A model generated the notes under the pieces. It was not told the origin of the DNA. It made no database searches and saw only the letters and a program-made list of their open reading frames with translations. Positions 36,175 through 49,020 of a DNA stretch of 64,000 bases are shown here, one piece after another. Where the stretch lies: contig NC_079491.1 of assembly GCF_020520425.1 (NCBI RefSeq), forward strand, positions 5,753,143-5,817,142, in the 5' to 3' direction. Each line of letters starts with the position of its first letter. Position 1 is the first letter of the stretch. Source of the DNA: Spinacia oleracea (Eukaryota; Streptophyta; Magnoliopsida; Caryophyllales; Amaranthaceae). Position numbers and translations under genes: made by a program.

Positions 36175-38700
36175 TATTATAACTACAAGTATAAATATTT
36201 GTAGTATGGAGTATGTATCTAATGATACACTGCATATTTTGTAAACGTCTAACCTCAAGAAATGCGAATAATTGACTACAATACTGAAGGGAAGAAGTAT
36301 AACATACAACTCATTTAACAATACCACACAACTTTTACTTCTAATCCTTCAACTTAAAGCTAGAGTACATGATAAAACCACTTGAAAAAAGATAATTATG
36401 TAATCGATATTACATCTTTTAAGATATAACTCTTACCAATTATACGAGTTGTCAACTTGTCAATCCTTATTTTATTGTTTTTTAACGGGCCAATCTGTAA
36501 TCGAGTTATGCAATATGGAGTATAGGGATGTCAGTGGGCGCGGGTTTCGCGGGAGACCTGCCCCGCATCCGCCCCAAGTAGGTGGAGATGGAGGTAGGTT
36601 TGGCGGGTGATGGGGCGAGGATGGGTATAAAGATCGTACCCGTCATGGGTGAAGGGATGGATGTGGATTTTGTGTTGAACCCGCCCCATTCCCCCCGCCC
36701 CGCCACATCCCATTTGCCCCGCTTCATACCCGCCATGGGTGATGGGGTGAGTTTGGATTTATTTGCATGTTTAGGTGATAATGTGAATTTATGTGAGATT
36801 TTTAAGTTTTTTGTTTGGATTTCTTTTTTTTGTTATGACGGGTATTTTTTCTGATTACACATGTTACTTTAGTCATAAGGTATTTTTTTGCTAAAGTTAT
36901 CTTTCATTACTCCGTATATATGGAAAATATTTGCTAAATAAGAAAAATTAGGCGGGTATTGACACGGGTACCCGTATACATGGAAAATATTTGCTAAATA
37001 AGAAAAATTAGGCAGGTATTGACACGGGTATGGAGTGGGGATAAGATGGGGATAATACCTAGTTGGGTGATGGGGCGGGATGAATTTTAATTTATACTTG
37101 TTGGGGCGGAAATGGGGATGAATTTTGTATCCGCCTTAAATAATGGGGCAGAAATAGGGATGGTATTTACACTAATATAAACCTGGTCCAGCGTGGACCA
37201 GGGCAACGGAGTAATTTGTATGGGCAATATGTGTAACTGTCACGTGACAGTTATTTTGTGATTTTAAATAGTAACTATATGCGTATTATAGTAACTATGT
37301 GTTTTAAAGAGTTACTATGTGTTTTGTAGAGTTTAAATGCGATTTGTGTCTAACCCACTTTATATACGTTTTAAACTTTTTTATTTTTCAAAATTTCAGA
37401 TCTACATTCTGTTCATTTCTCTTTCATTTCTCTCTCTTCATTTTCTCTCTATGCTTTTCAAAATTTAGCCCAAACTTCTAGGTTTTGTTCGATTTTCTTC
37501 GAAATTATCTTACAATTCTTACAATTGTATCTATTAGATGAGGAAAAATTAGAGGAAGTAGTAGATTAAGAAGGAGGTTCGTCGCTACCGAAACCGAATC
37601 GGAGAATTTACGCTCGTCTACAAATCTTCGCAAGAATTTTTAGAGATCACATTTGAGTTTGTTGTTTTTTAAAGAATTTTAAGTCTATTTTTATTTAAAA
37701 TTGAAAATATTTGTTGTTTTGGAGAAATTAATGTTTGTGTTTTGCCGAAATATCGTTTTCACTTCGTGAATTCGATTAGTGACTTCACGGTTTTAAATAG
37801 TAACTGTAAGAGTAATACAGACTATGTGGTTTAAAGAGGTACTATGTAATTTTAATGGTTACTATATGTGTACAATGATTACTATATTATTTTAATGGTT
37901 ACTACATGTGTACAATAGTTACTATATGTGTACAATGGTTATTATTTTGTTGAGTGATTTGAAATGTGTGTTGTTTTGTTGAAATTAAGGTTAGTGTTTC
38001 ACATAGTTAGTATATAAATTATATAGTTACCTTTAATTTATGTTGCGAAATAGTGTTTTTAATAGTCACTGGAATGTTCGTTGTGTTTATGTTAGTAGTA
38101 GTTTTTAGAGCTAGTAACTATATTTTTTAAAAGGTTACTATAACTTTAAAACAGTAACTATGTGTTCAAAATAGTTACTATATTTTTTAGAAAGTTATTA
38201 TAAGTTTAAAACAGTAACTATGTGTTTAAGATAGTTATTATGTTAACAGTTAATAGTGACTTTTTGATAAATAATAGTTACTATACGATTACATTATGTA
38301 CTATGTTATTTAGAGTATGTTTTTGTTCGCTTCTTAGATAGTGGTTATATGATTATAATGGTTACTATATGTGTACAATAGTTACTATATTATAATAATA
38401 GTTCATATATGCATGTTTTATATAATTACTATATTTTTGAATTAGGTACTATGTTTATTTTATCATGATTTGTTACCATATGTTTATTTTCTTCAATAGT
38501 ATTTGTATGTTTTATATAGTTATTATATGTTTGAAATAATTACTATTTTAATTTATTATGTTCTGTGCATGTTTTTGATGTTATTCTATATTTTTAGTGA
38601 TAGAATTACTATATTATTATCACACCAACTATGTCTGCAACTATGTGACTACATGACCATGAATAATATTTATAGGTATTATATCTTGTATAATAGTAAC

Positions 38701-39272
38701 CAGTGGCGGTGCCAGAAAATATGTGTTAAGGGTTCGAAAAATTAAAACATAAGTTATTTTTTGTGCAAAACGTACTTTGGCAGATTTTATTGACTTTTAT
38801 GTGCAAATAATAGGTTTTATACATACTGTAGTACATAAGATAAATATTTTTAAAATAAAGTTTCAAAGAAAAGAATAAAACAAATTATTTTTTTTCTCTA
38901 GAGCATTAGATAATTTCAAAATTTGATAGAAATTTAGTAATAAGAATGTATAAAAATTTGTATTTATTAAAAGTTTTAAACTATTGCCACTTTGTGTAAG
39001 AAACAAAATATTAGTCCAACTAAAACAAGAAAGAAAAATATATCAAAGGTCCAAAATGCCTCTTGCTTGGACTCGAACCCGCGACGTGTAAGCAACAAAA
39101 TGGAATTAGAGACCTCCCGCTTCGACCAATGTTCCAACCTACATATCTTGTCTAGTTGCAGCGCTGAAACGTATATAAATATTTAATAGTCTCAGAAACT
39201 ATTTAACGCTTTTTTCCCCAGGCCAGTACGGGTTCAGTTGAACCCGCTGAACCCGTACTGGCACCGTCACTG
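38701..39272. mobile_element. non-autonomous hAT element (572 bp)
   Basis: The ends CAGTGGCGGTGCCAG and CTGGCACCGTCACTG are inverted repeats with one mismatch. ATAGTAAC (8 bp) is duplicated at 38693-38700 and 39273-39280. It entered the AT-rich inner element and is therefore the youngest of the three nested layers. Confidence 0.9.
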
Positions 39273-39750
39273 ATAGTAACTATTATATGTTTGATATAAT
39301 TATTATGTGTATCATAATGTTCTTTTTATGTTCTTTGTTGTCCTCTATGTTATTATTAATAAGAGGTACTATGTTATGATCACGTTAACTATATGATCAT
39401 AACAATAACTATATATGCAACTCTGCTAATATATGACTATCATTAATATTAAAATATACTATATCATAGTAACTATATGTTTTTAATAGTTACTATGTTA
39501 TCATTTTGTTCTTTTTATGTTTTTTTTGTCTCTATGTTATTAGTAATAAGAGTGACTATATTATTATGACAGTAACTGTATGACTATAACAATAACTGTA
39601 TATGCAATTCTACGAATATCTTACCATCATTAATTATAAGAGTTACTGTATGATGCATAATAGAAACTATATGTTAAACACAGTTACTATGTCATTTTTT
39701 CACACTTAAATGTTAAATTATTAACTTAGTTTATATATTATTAATTCAGA

Positions 39751-39942
39751 AATACAAAGATGATTCATCTAGAATTGAAGTCGTGCGAAGAATAACTCCT
39801 GCAAGGAAAACAAAAGCAGGAGAAGAAGAAGAAAATTTTGACAACAATGAAAACCAAGGACGTGGTAGAGAAAAGAGAGGACACGGACGTCGAAGGAGAG
39901 GACGTGTTGGTGTAAAGAAGGGACGTGGATGTGGCGATTAGT
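39751..39942 (+). pseudogene. orphan terminal exon, RG-rich tail
   Basis: After an acceptor-like TTAATTCAG the frame reads KYKDDSSRIEVVRRITPARK, an acidic stretch EEEENFDNN, then GRGREKRGHGRRRRGRVGVKKGRGCGD and a TAG stop. It starts without Met, so simple open-frame listings miss it. No upstream coding exon is visible in the element. It could be the last exon of a gene whose body was deleted or that was captured by the transposon. No family was recognised. Confidence 0.4.
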
Positions 39943-40644
39943 ACTTTTTAGTTCAAAAACATTTGAGTTTAATGTGTCTTATTGAATAGATGTAAATAAT
40001 TAGAATGTCGTAGCTAAAAACAACTAATCACGTAGTTAATATTTTCTTAATTATTGTTCAAGAGTTATAATTACTCTTACTTTCTATATAGTTACTTTTT
40101 TTTTTATTTCAGTAAATATATGAAATAATAGTAACTATAATCGAAAAAGTTAATATATTGTTTATTTTAAATATACTTCGGAGTAATTGTTCTACAGTTA
40201 AAATTATTTTTCTATATGATTTAGTTACTCTTTAGATAAAATAGTTATTCTTATCGAAATGGCTATATTATTATTTTTTCATAGTTAATATTATGAAGAT
40301 ATAGTTACTTTACAGAACATATAATTACTCTTTGTATAAAATAGTTATTCTTATCGAAATGACTCTATTATGAAGATATGTTAATTTACAAAAATATCCT
40401 GATCCACGTTAATTATAGCATGGACCGAGTCCATACAAGTGAAATTATAGAGATGGAGGGACCTGCATGGCTGCATCCGCATTCGCATCCACCCCACCCC
40501 TCCCCTCCCCATTTACATTCCTAGGAGTAGTTATCTTTGTGGATTTGTAAACCTATCTCCATAACTTTATAGAGAAATTACGGAGTATCAGTTAAAGAAA
40601 ATAAAAAAGTAAAATAAGAAAAAAGGAAAAAATTCCAAAATAGA

Positions 40645-40880
40645 TTTTCCCTCAAAAAAACTCCAACTCGTTGCTCCTCCGCCTTCAACTCCTCCATCTC
40701 CTCCGTTCTCCGCCTTCAATCTCTCTCATCAAAACCCTAACTACTCCCCTTCAACAAAACCACCACCTTCTAGTTTTATCACCAACTCCTATAGTTAGCG
40801 CCACCGCCATTGTAGGTTTTCAATTCGAAGGACCCACAACCACCTCTCTGCCGCCGCTATTCTCAGTTTGACGGCACTGC
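40645..40880 (+). other. likely 5' UTR exon of DPB
   Basis: CTCC/CTTC-rich sequence with no conserved frame, followed by a GT at ~40881 and a ~940-bp intron whose acceptor CATACAGCAG abuts the ATG at 41822. The 5' end is not determined. Confidence 0.45.
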
Positions 40881-41821
40881 GTATGCTTTTTTCTTCATGT
40901 ATTTTCTTCACTCGTATATTTTGTAGCGATTGTTTTGAATTTTCTGTTGATTTTAACTGTTTTATGGATCTGAAAAGTGTTTTTTCATGTGGGGATGATG
41001 GATTTCGCCTGAGGTCTTTCCTTTTTTGCTATTTCCTTTGATGGGCCGACTTCAATTTTCGATGATCATGCCTGTCTTTTTATCACTTTGTGTTAATTTG
41101 GGCGGTTGTTCTTTGTTTGAGCTGAATTGTGGATTGAATTTGTATCTCGTTGATGATTAAAATTGATTATAGCGGAATTCGACGTATAAATTGGACGAGG
41201 GGCTGATTTTTCCTTGCATTTCTTGTTAATGATTATCAAAAGAATTGGGGAATTCAGGAGTTAAAATGATGAAATCTTGTTCATTATCCTGTTAGGTTTT
41301 TTGTTGGCATGGTTTTATGTTTAATTAGTTTATTAGCTGTAAATAGTGAATTATCTTGTTTTCACTTAGTTTTTATTTTATTAATTAAGTGATGTGTTTG
41401 TAAAGAGTGAGTAGAAGCAGAAAAGAGCAAAAAATTTACTCGCTATAATGTTCCTGGCCAGAAATAACTCTTGCTTTGACCTAAGTCAATTCTGTCAGGA
41501 AGCCACATTAAATCCCAATCTTTTTTGCAAGTACATAACTTTCTTAAGTTGCTGCTGTATTTATTTGGGTTTTTTTAAGATAAAATCATAGAATTGATGC
41601 ATTGTTGGTTTTTGTACATAAAAATTAAAAAAAAACTGAAATTCCGGGACAAGATTAAATCCATATTAGGCTATCATTACCTAACTCTGAAATATCTGAT
41701 ATGTACTGCTGCAATGGTTACACTGGTTTATAAACCATTGAGTACATCTACCACTTGCATGAAGTAAAAAGTCCGTTAGCCAGATTAAACTGTCTAATTC
41801 TTGATTTTCACATACAGCAGG

Positions 41822-44800
41822 ATGGCAACTGGGATTTCTCAGGAAGACGGAGAGAGGAATCCTAGAGGAGCTACGCGGTCATGGGGACCTGCCGCCTCAG
41901 GACAATCAGTATCAACTAGTGGCAGTGTGGGATCACCGACCAGCCGTAGCGAAGCTGGAATGACAACACCAGCTCGTGACAGTACTGTTCTTAGACTAAG
42001 CCACCTTGAGATTCACGGTGATGAATCTACCTCTCAGGCTGCTGTTGTGTAAGTCTTGTATCTTCCATTTTAAGTTGCTATACGGTTTCTGTGATGGTAA
42101 CCTGTTCCTTTTTATTCGTTGGTTCGTTATGTGCTACGTAGTACTTTGTTTTTCCTTGTTAGCCTTCTGAATGGTATCATTGTTAGGTTTTGCATGTCTT
42201 GGTGTGGTTTCTGTATTTCTGCTGCTATTTGTGTTGCTATGTGTTATTTCATTCACCAGATTTTTCTTCCTTCATACATTACATTGTTTAACCTCTAAAC
42301 AGGAGTAAGAAGAAAAAAAGAGGTCAACGTGCAACTGGAACTGATAAAAGTGGTCGTGGACTTCGACAGTTCAGTATGAAAGGTAAACAGCATATCCTCA
42401 TAGATGAAAGTTTCCTAGAAAGTCATAACATACTCCCCTGTGTAATTCCTACAACTCTTGTGTTCTTGATTTGTGGTGATCAACCTATTGGCTATGTACA
42501 TGACTATGTTGTTTATCAAAATTATTAGTTTGCGAGAAAGTGGAGAGCAAGGGAAGGACAACATACAACGAGGTCAGCTTCTTTGTTTGATGCCAGTATG
42601 CCACACATCTTTGCTATTTCTTGATTGACTTGATCTGTTTTCCTGCTTTGGATTGTTACTTATAGTTTCACCTCTTGCATTTTCAAATGATGTAGCTTCA
42701 GCACGTCAATGCACTATTTATCTTTTCTCTGACATAGATTGTGTTCAACAACGGAACACCTTGTGTAGGCATTAATAAAGTCTGGATACAAGCATACCTG
42801 TTCCTGCAGTATTGTGTAACATGAGGTTGCAGATAATGGTCCGGTTTAGAAAAAAAATGTGTTTATTTAATGGCTTAGCTTTTCTGTAAACAACTTCAGT
42901 CTTTTTGCGTTTCGAATATGTTACAAGAAAAGAGGACACCATGTGACATTAAGTTACTCACTTTTGGGTGGAACAGGCCGGGAAAATTGGCAACAATATG
43001 TTTACTAGATGAGTCAAGGGCTTGAAATCTCTGTTGAAAATTTTGACATCTAGTATTTTAGAGATTTGAGTGTGTGATTTATTACATGGAATTACACGTT
43101 TCTCCATTCTGAATTTCTGATACACTGACCATACTGGTGCTAGAGAAGCCTTAAAAGGTTGAGTGGGAAATGGAAAGGAAAAAAGATGGAGAGGAATGGA
43201 TCCGTGTCTAAGAAGATTATTTGTGCTGGAATACTTTTTTTTGTTGATATTGTAAGCATTTGAGGCAGTGGCCAATTGTCCGAACCTATAATAGTTTCCA
43301 ATCCTATCCCTTGCCTTTCAGAACTGCTAGATATGTGATGTCATTTCACCTTTTCCATGTTGTCTGTGTTTTCGTTTTGTATTGATGCATACTAGCAGCT
43401 CCTGAGGTTGCTCATTCTTTTTGCCAAGTTGTCTTTGCTACTCATTTGTCACATGCTCGTGCTTTGAGATCTGATGATTGGAACAATCTCCAGGTAGCAG
43501 ACGAACTAGTTGCTGAATATGCAGATGCAAGTAATGCTCTTGGGACGAACGAACCTGTATGCATGTTTTCCTTAAATCAGATTAGATAAATGTTACTCTT
43601 ATGTGCTTGAAAATTCAGGAGACAATAACATGAAATCGCCTCTTCGTTTCAGCCAGGATATGATGAGAAAAACATTCGCCGAAGAGTGTATGACGCATTG
43701 AATGTTCTAATGGCAATGGATATAATTTCCAAGGATAAAAAGGAAATACAATGGAGAGGTCTGCCTCGAACAAGCTTGAATGATATTGAGGAGTTAAAGG
43801 TGTGAAATTCATTTGCTATTACACAGCCTTTCTTTTGAGAGGATTATTAAGTGTAAGCTTATCAGGTTGACTCTTTTTACCATTTGCAGGCAGAGCGGGT
43901 TGGACTGAGAAATAGAATAGAAAAGAAAGCTGTGTATTTGCGGGAACTGGAGGAACAAGTAATGATCCTTTTATATTATTGCCCGTTTGATTAGCTCAGG
44001 GGCTAATATATGTGCTTGTAAAGTGACAGAGTCTGAAACTTGTATTTGCCCTTCCTGCTTTCTGTGATTATTTTACTAATTCCTTTGCATCCTTGAAGTT
44101 CATAGGATATCAAAACCTCATCCAACGTAATCAGCAACTGTATTGTGATGGGAATGCTCCTACTGGTGGTGTGGCTTTACCTTTTATTCTAGTTCAGGTA
44201 ATTCCAAGTGCTGAACGACACTTTTTTCTCTTTAAGTTTTGTTTCCTAAACATTCATAATTTGTACTTCGTATGCCTTTGTGAATCATAATTATTGATTG
44301 CTACTCTAAATGTTAACTGAAGTCCATAAAGGATTTTTGTAATATGAATGAAGATGGTCTCGGGGAGACACAAAATACTCAGAAATAAGAAATGTTAAAA
44401 AAATATTGGAGCTAATCTGTGATATAGATTTAAAATAAAGAATTTCTTTGTACGAAAAAGCAATGAGAAATATTAATATGAGTGGAAATGAAAAAGATTC
44501 ACAAACAAGGTAAATTATTGACCAGCTAAAATCCCAGTTACATACTTACATCTACCATTAAAATACCTAAGATCTAGAAACTCTCCTATATACGTGAACC
44601 CTGCTGTCTTCTATCCTCACCCCCTTCCTCCCTTGTATAATTATCTCTCTCGTAGAGGTTCTTAGATGAGTTAGATCTTTCTCTTCATTGCTTCTTTTAC
44701 TTTGCCTCAAAACTCTACAAAACCTTGAAGGAATTGAGTGGAGACAAGGGTGAGTTACAATATCGACATCACTATCTGCTTGAAAGAGGCAAGAGTAGGT

Positions 44801-47111
44801 ATTGGCGGAGGAGAGAGATTGGGGACTACTAAAGAATAGTTTTGGCTGGTGATTATCGAGCAATTGCTGACTTCAGAGAGGGTGAGAGGTAAGTGGTCAG
44901 AGTTGTGAATGGAATGCTGAAGATGTCCATTGCCAGAGATTGTGTCTAAGGTTCTGTCTTTGCAGGAGAGGGAGAAAGGGGTTGGGGCTTTGAGGTGATC
45001 TCGTAGTTCCTACGGGGTGGAGACGATGGGGTCGGTCCATGGATTTTCCTTCCTTTTGCCGCATTTCGCTCAAAGGGTTGAAAGGAGATAGTGCATCAAG
45101 TTGTTCGCAAGGGCCAACTTGATCCTCTTCCCCAGGATCCAAGATTAGGGAACCCCAGGAGAGCCGCCGACTCCAACTACTATTCCATGTACGATCCATA
45201 CTAGATCTGACCAACTGCCCATCCTACCTCCTCTACGTTCTTGACAGCCCATCTTTGTTTTGTCTCAGTAGAGTCTTTCAGTGGCATGTTTCGGTCCTCT
45301 TCCCCATTACTTAGGTTAAAGCTGGGTGGGTTCAGCGTTTTAACTCAGAAAGGCGGCTGTTTTTTCTTAGAATTTGGCGTTTCTAATTTGAAACCAAATT
45401 TCTTTATACAACTTTTCAGAGTGTTTCGAGTTTTACTTTTCTTGATGTTATACAACTTGAAAATGTTTTAGAAACTGGAATTTTGGACCCAAAGTTACAT
45501 TTCCGTGCATCAGAGATCAATAATATAGAAGCCTTATGGGGATAACGTGTTCCATTGCTTGCCACTGAAATTAATAAATGAAAATGGTTAAGAGATCATT
45601 TGGTTTCTTTCTGCTGAATTTGGAGCTTGTGGTTACTAACTTACTATTTAGGGTTGTGGTTACTTGCCTTCTCCCCTAAACCCTAAACAATTTCCCTTGT
45701 TAATTGTATTCATGTAAAGCTAAATGACAAAGGAAGCTTACCTCGTGCTACTAATGTTTATGGGAAGAGTCTCTACTAAGTACTCCGTATATCTGAGTAG
45801 CTCAGTGGAAAATTTTCAAGATTTACTAGGATATTTCTTTTTTAAACCCAGACTATATTGGTCAAAAAGAGGATATGCTAAAAAGTCGGCTCAGCTCTCT
45901 CCCTTAGAAGCCTATGCTGTTGCTAATACCTCTTGGCATTACGTTACCTATGTTAGGGTGATTATTTAATGGCTCATAGCAAAAGATTGTATGACTTTAT
46001 TAGTGAGGAAAATGGTGCTTTCTTGATGTTCTCGTTATATAAGAAAATCTTTCATAATAGACTGAAACAAAGCAGTGGTCATTTCGATTGATATTTTATG
46101 GTTTGAATTACAGACTAGACCAAATGCTACTGTTGAAGTGGAAATATCAGAAGATATGCAGCTTGTGCATTTTGATTTTAACAGGTGAATTGAATCCTTT
46201 CAACTTTTATTGTCTATAATCTTGAAAAAAAAGAGTGAATCCTCGGCAACTTTGCTCTAAGGCTCCGTTTGGTTTGGTGTATAATGTTTTCATGGAAAAC
46301 GGTTTTCCCCTTTTCAACCATTTTATGTTTTTTGGTTTGGCAAGGGATGGAAAACAATTTTCCGAAATTCCCTCAAAGGTGGAAAAACCTTTTCCAATTG
46401 AAAGGAAGGGAAACCACATTTCCTCCTTGCTTCCCTCTTCCTTTTTCCATCAATCTTCACCCATTTTCCTTTTTCTATTATTTTTCTTGTAAAGAACCAA
46501 ACAAAGGAAAACTAGTTTGAAATTTTGTTTTTTCTTGGAAAATGTTCCATTGGAAATCATTTTCCACTGAAAAAGTTTTACGCCATACCAAACAGAGCCT
46601 GAACTCACAAAGGATTTCCTCTGGCAAGGAAAAGAGAACATCCTGAAGAACAGTACAGTTTTGTTCCTGCAAATTATTTTTACCCGTTCTGCATTCTTTT
46701 TTAAACTATTGTTTATTTCCATGCAGTACCCCTTTCGAACTCCACGATGACAACTACGTCCTGAAACAAATGAAATTTTCTGACCAACCTTCTCCATGTG
46801 ATGGTGGTGGGGCTTGTGATACTCCTCTGGCTATAGTGGCTAATAATGCAGGTGAAGGTGGTTCTAGCACGTTCCATCCTCAAATCTCTCAGCCATCTTC
46901 ACCTGAACAACCGTATCACAACCAAATTTCTCAGCCACCATCACCACCCAAACCGTATCAACCTCAAACTTGTACGCCACCATCACCTCCATCGAACTCA
47001 TACCAACCTCAGATGCTATTGCCCCCTTCACGTCCGAATACAGCAATGAAGACTCCAACATCACCACCGCTTCCTGGAATACTCAAAGCTCGTGTTCAGC
47101 ATGACAAATAG
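41822..47111 (+). CDS. DPB: E2F dimerisation partner DPB
   Basis: Nine coding exons: 41822-42048, 42303-42382, 42529-42572, 43494-43556, 43653-43799, 43890-43958, 44099-44197, 46114-46184, 46727-47111. Their sum is 1185 nt, 394 aa, in one frame. The protein starts [10 protein letters not shown], has [16 protein letters not shown] (typical DPB), KKKKRGQR, and a winged-helix DNA-binding region [20 protein letters not shown] to [20 protein letters not shown] (the DEF box, ~142-161). A coiled-coil dimerisation segment ([16 protein letters not shown], ~184-210) and [20 protein letters not shown] follow. The tail is Pro/Gln-rich with repeated PSPP motifs. DP proteins bind TTTCCCGC-type sites with E2F in the nucleus and control S-phase genes. 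Intron 7 (44198-46113) is unusually long, and intron 8 carries a MITE. Confidence 0.95.
44340..45560. other. atypical segment inside DPB intron 7
   Basis: This part of the 1.9-kb intron is GC-richer than its surroundings and contains open frames on both strands (e.g. minus 44567-44863 and 44897-45214). No family is recognised and I found no inverted ends or target duplication. It may be an old insertion or a captured gene fragment. Confidence 0.3.
46261..46599. mobile_element. Tourist-like MITE in DPB intron 8 (339 bp)
   Basis: The ends GGCTCCGTTTGGTTTGG and, reversed, GGCTCTGTTTGGTATGG are inverted repeats. Flanking trinucleotides are TAA (46258-46260) and TGA (46600-46602). Internal 'ggaaaac.attttcc' motifs match the MITE at 5630. 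The open frames of 60-115 codons across it are chance. Confidence 0.75.
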
Positions 47112-48400
47112 ACCATAGATGTTGAACCTTTTGTTTTCCGTCACATCTCCTTTTCTGTTGTGTATAAGTTCCTATCGAACGTGGCTGTATGCCATGACTC
47201 TCCCTCAATACAGCAGTTTCAGCTGGAGGGAGGTATTATTTAGGAGTGACACAAAACTAATTACTGCAGATTTATAGGAGTTTTCTGTATCATCATTTTT
47301 AATTCAAGTAATTATTCCTGTGAAATATTATGTTGTTTAATTCCATCTCTAGTAATCGTTAGTTGCTTAGTTTTGCGTTATACAGGGATAATTCAGAAGA
47401 TAGGTTGCTCTATATTGAAGATTCTTCAAGACGCTTTCTGAAATTAATCTAATTTGTGTTGATTGATTGTAGATTTGTAGTACAAAATTAACCCGGTAAA
47501 TATAAATCAATGTGCACAAACGTTGTTGGGGAATTGTATGGAGTAATTTTCAATACTCTTTTGTGTAACGAACTGGTTGTTGGGGAACCAATTTTTCATT
47601 TCCTGCACGTAATCTGTGATCACCTTCAAATCATCCTTTCGAGTTTCAAATGCTTATTTGCTACGACTACCATGATTCATATGGTGGGTTTGTTTTTAGT
47701 TAAGTTTTGTGTGTTTAGTTTAGTTCAAGTTGTTTCTTTGGTAAAGATTTATGCGGAATCGAAGAGGATGTCAATCTTTCGACTACAATCAGACCAATCA
47801 GACGGAAATCATATTTGTCACGGCTACAACATATCTATAGACCCCCTCGTCAATAAAGGCTGTAAATTACAACGATATGAAAAAGGGTATACAGAATGTT
47901 TGATATACTACGATCGTAGCTATGGTGAAAGAAAGTTTTTATATGGTGAAAGAAAGTTTTTATTTGATTAGATTGTTATGTATATGTTAGATTTAAATCT
48001 TTGTGTAGATGTCGTATGACCTTTTATCAATGAATTAATTTGTTTATAAAAAAAAAAAATATCCCCTGAATTTATCAAAATTACTCCCCGCCGCAATTGG
48101 CCAAATCGGATACTTTTGATCGGGAGTACTCCGTACAATTTTGGATGGCAAACACTCTGGATTGACTTGTGATGAAGTTCATTAAGAATCTGAGAAGCTT
48201 TTTTTATTTTTTGTTGCAAATGAGCAATAAATTACAAATGAAATGAGACATATTGTACACATAATTTCAGTCTTAACTACTAAACCAATACCTCAATTAG
48301 TATTTGAGGAGCCTCCAGATATCTATGTGGCGATTATATGTTAAATATAAACGAAGATGTAGTATACGAAAGTACCAAGCATAGCTACAATAGTAACGCA
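47112..48400. other. DPB 3' flank and intergenic DNA
   Basis: Begins with the DPB 3' UTR. A 153-codon frame (47510-47971, plus) has no recognised domain and a Cys/Phe/Val-rich, repeat-ended composition; I do not support it as a gene. Confidence 0.45.
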
Positions 48401-48407
48401 ATTTAGA

Positions 48408-48651
48408 AGGTGGATCATGGTGCACACAGAACATGATGCACCTTAAGAACACTAGTATATAATTAAAAGAACATCTGGTTACGTGAAAAGAACATGAATA
48501 TATAATTTTAATAAATAGTGAAATAATATGTTATTTTTTATAACAAAAAAGTGAAACATTATATTGCATGTTCTTTTGTCGTAGTATCATGTTCTTTTGG
48601 TGCACATGGTGCACCATGCGCACTGTGCACCATGGTTCATAGTCCACGGAT
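48408..48651. mobile_element. dispersed MITE-like repeat, copy 2
   Basis: Matches 33888-34146 over its whole length, from AGAAGGTGGATCATGG to TCATAGTCCACGGATTG. The inverted 'ggtgcaccat' ends are kept. Confidence 0.65.
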
Positions 48652-48659
48652 TGTCCTGG

Positions 48660-49020
48660 TAAGGATGATTTCGCCGAGTCATGAGATGTTAATGAACTGA
48701 GCCTGCTCACTAACTACTCGATGCTTGAGATAGACAAACGGGTCCAGCTCGAAATCTTAATAAGAAAAACTCAAGGTATCAATAACTCGGCTCAAAAGCT
48801 CGTGAAAAGCTCTAGTTCTTGGCTCAGCTCGAGATATTTTTAATCCATGTATTTGTTATAAAATAATTTTTTTGTATAAATAAAATTTTAAACATATTTC
48901 TTAATTTACCATTTGATGATCAAGCTTCGAACCCAATCGAGCTCGGTTTGATGTAGCTTCAAGCTCGAGCTGAGCTTGTAAAGTCTCAGTCGCAGCTCGG
49001 CTAATTCACAAGTCACAACC
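48660..49020. repeat. degenerate AGCTCG-rich repeat
   Basis: Repeated AGCTCGAG/GAGCTCGG motifs and a final CAGCTCGGCTAATTCAC resemble a decayed relative of the hAT element at 77-975. No ends or target duplication are visible. Confidence 0.35.

Larger units (their letters stand above)
37173..40433 (+). mobile_element. AT-rich inner element of unknown class
   Basis: Bounded by CACTAATATAAACCTGG on the left and, reversed, CACTTGTATGGACTCGG on the right (about 15 of 21 bases match). It has a leader-like pyrimidine-rich part (37400-37620), ~2 kb dominated by a degenerate 'tagttactatgtg' repeat, and near its 3' end a spliced-looking exon (39751-39942). No transposase is seen. The CACT termini suggest a CACTA-type derivative, but no target duplication is clear. 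Confidence 0.35.
36523..40523. mobile_element. hAT-like element with nested insertions
   Basis: The left end TAGGGATGTCAGTGGGC and, reversed, the right end TAGGAATGTAAATGGGG form inverted termini of a 'GGGATGTCAATGGGGCGG' MITE. GGAGTA flanks both sides (36517-36522, 40524-40529); hAT elements usually duplicate 8 bp, so two bases may have changed. GGGGCGG-rich terminal parts (to ~37170 and from ~40440) enclose an unrelated AT-rich insertion. Confidence 0.5.

Noticed and set aside
44567-45214. minus-strand gene within DPB intron 7
   Set aside because: Two separate frames with no recognised family, no shared splice pattern and no start context.
46235-46797. several 64-115 aa frames
   Set aside because: They lie across a Tourist-like MITE inside a DPB intron.
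47510-47971. 153-aa gene downstream of DPB
   Set aside because: No domain, odd composition, ends in a short internal repeat, and it overlaps likely 3' flank; open by chance.
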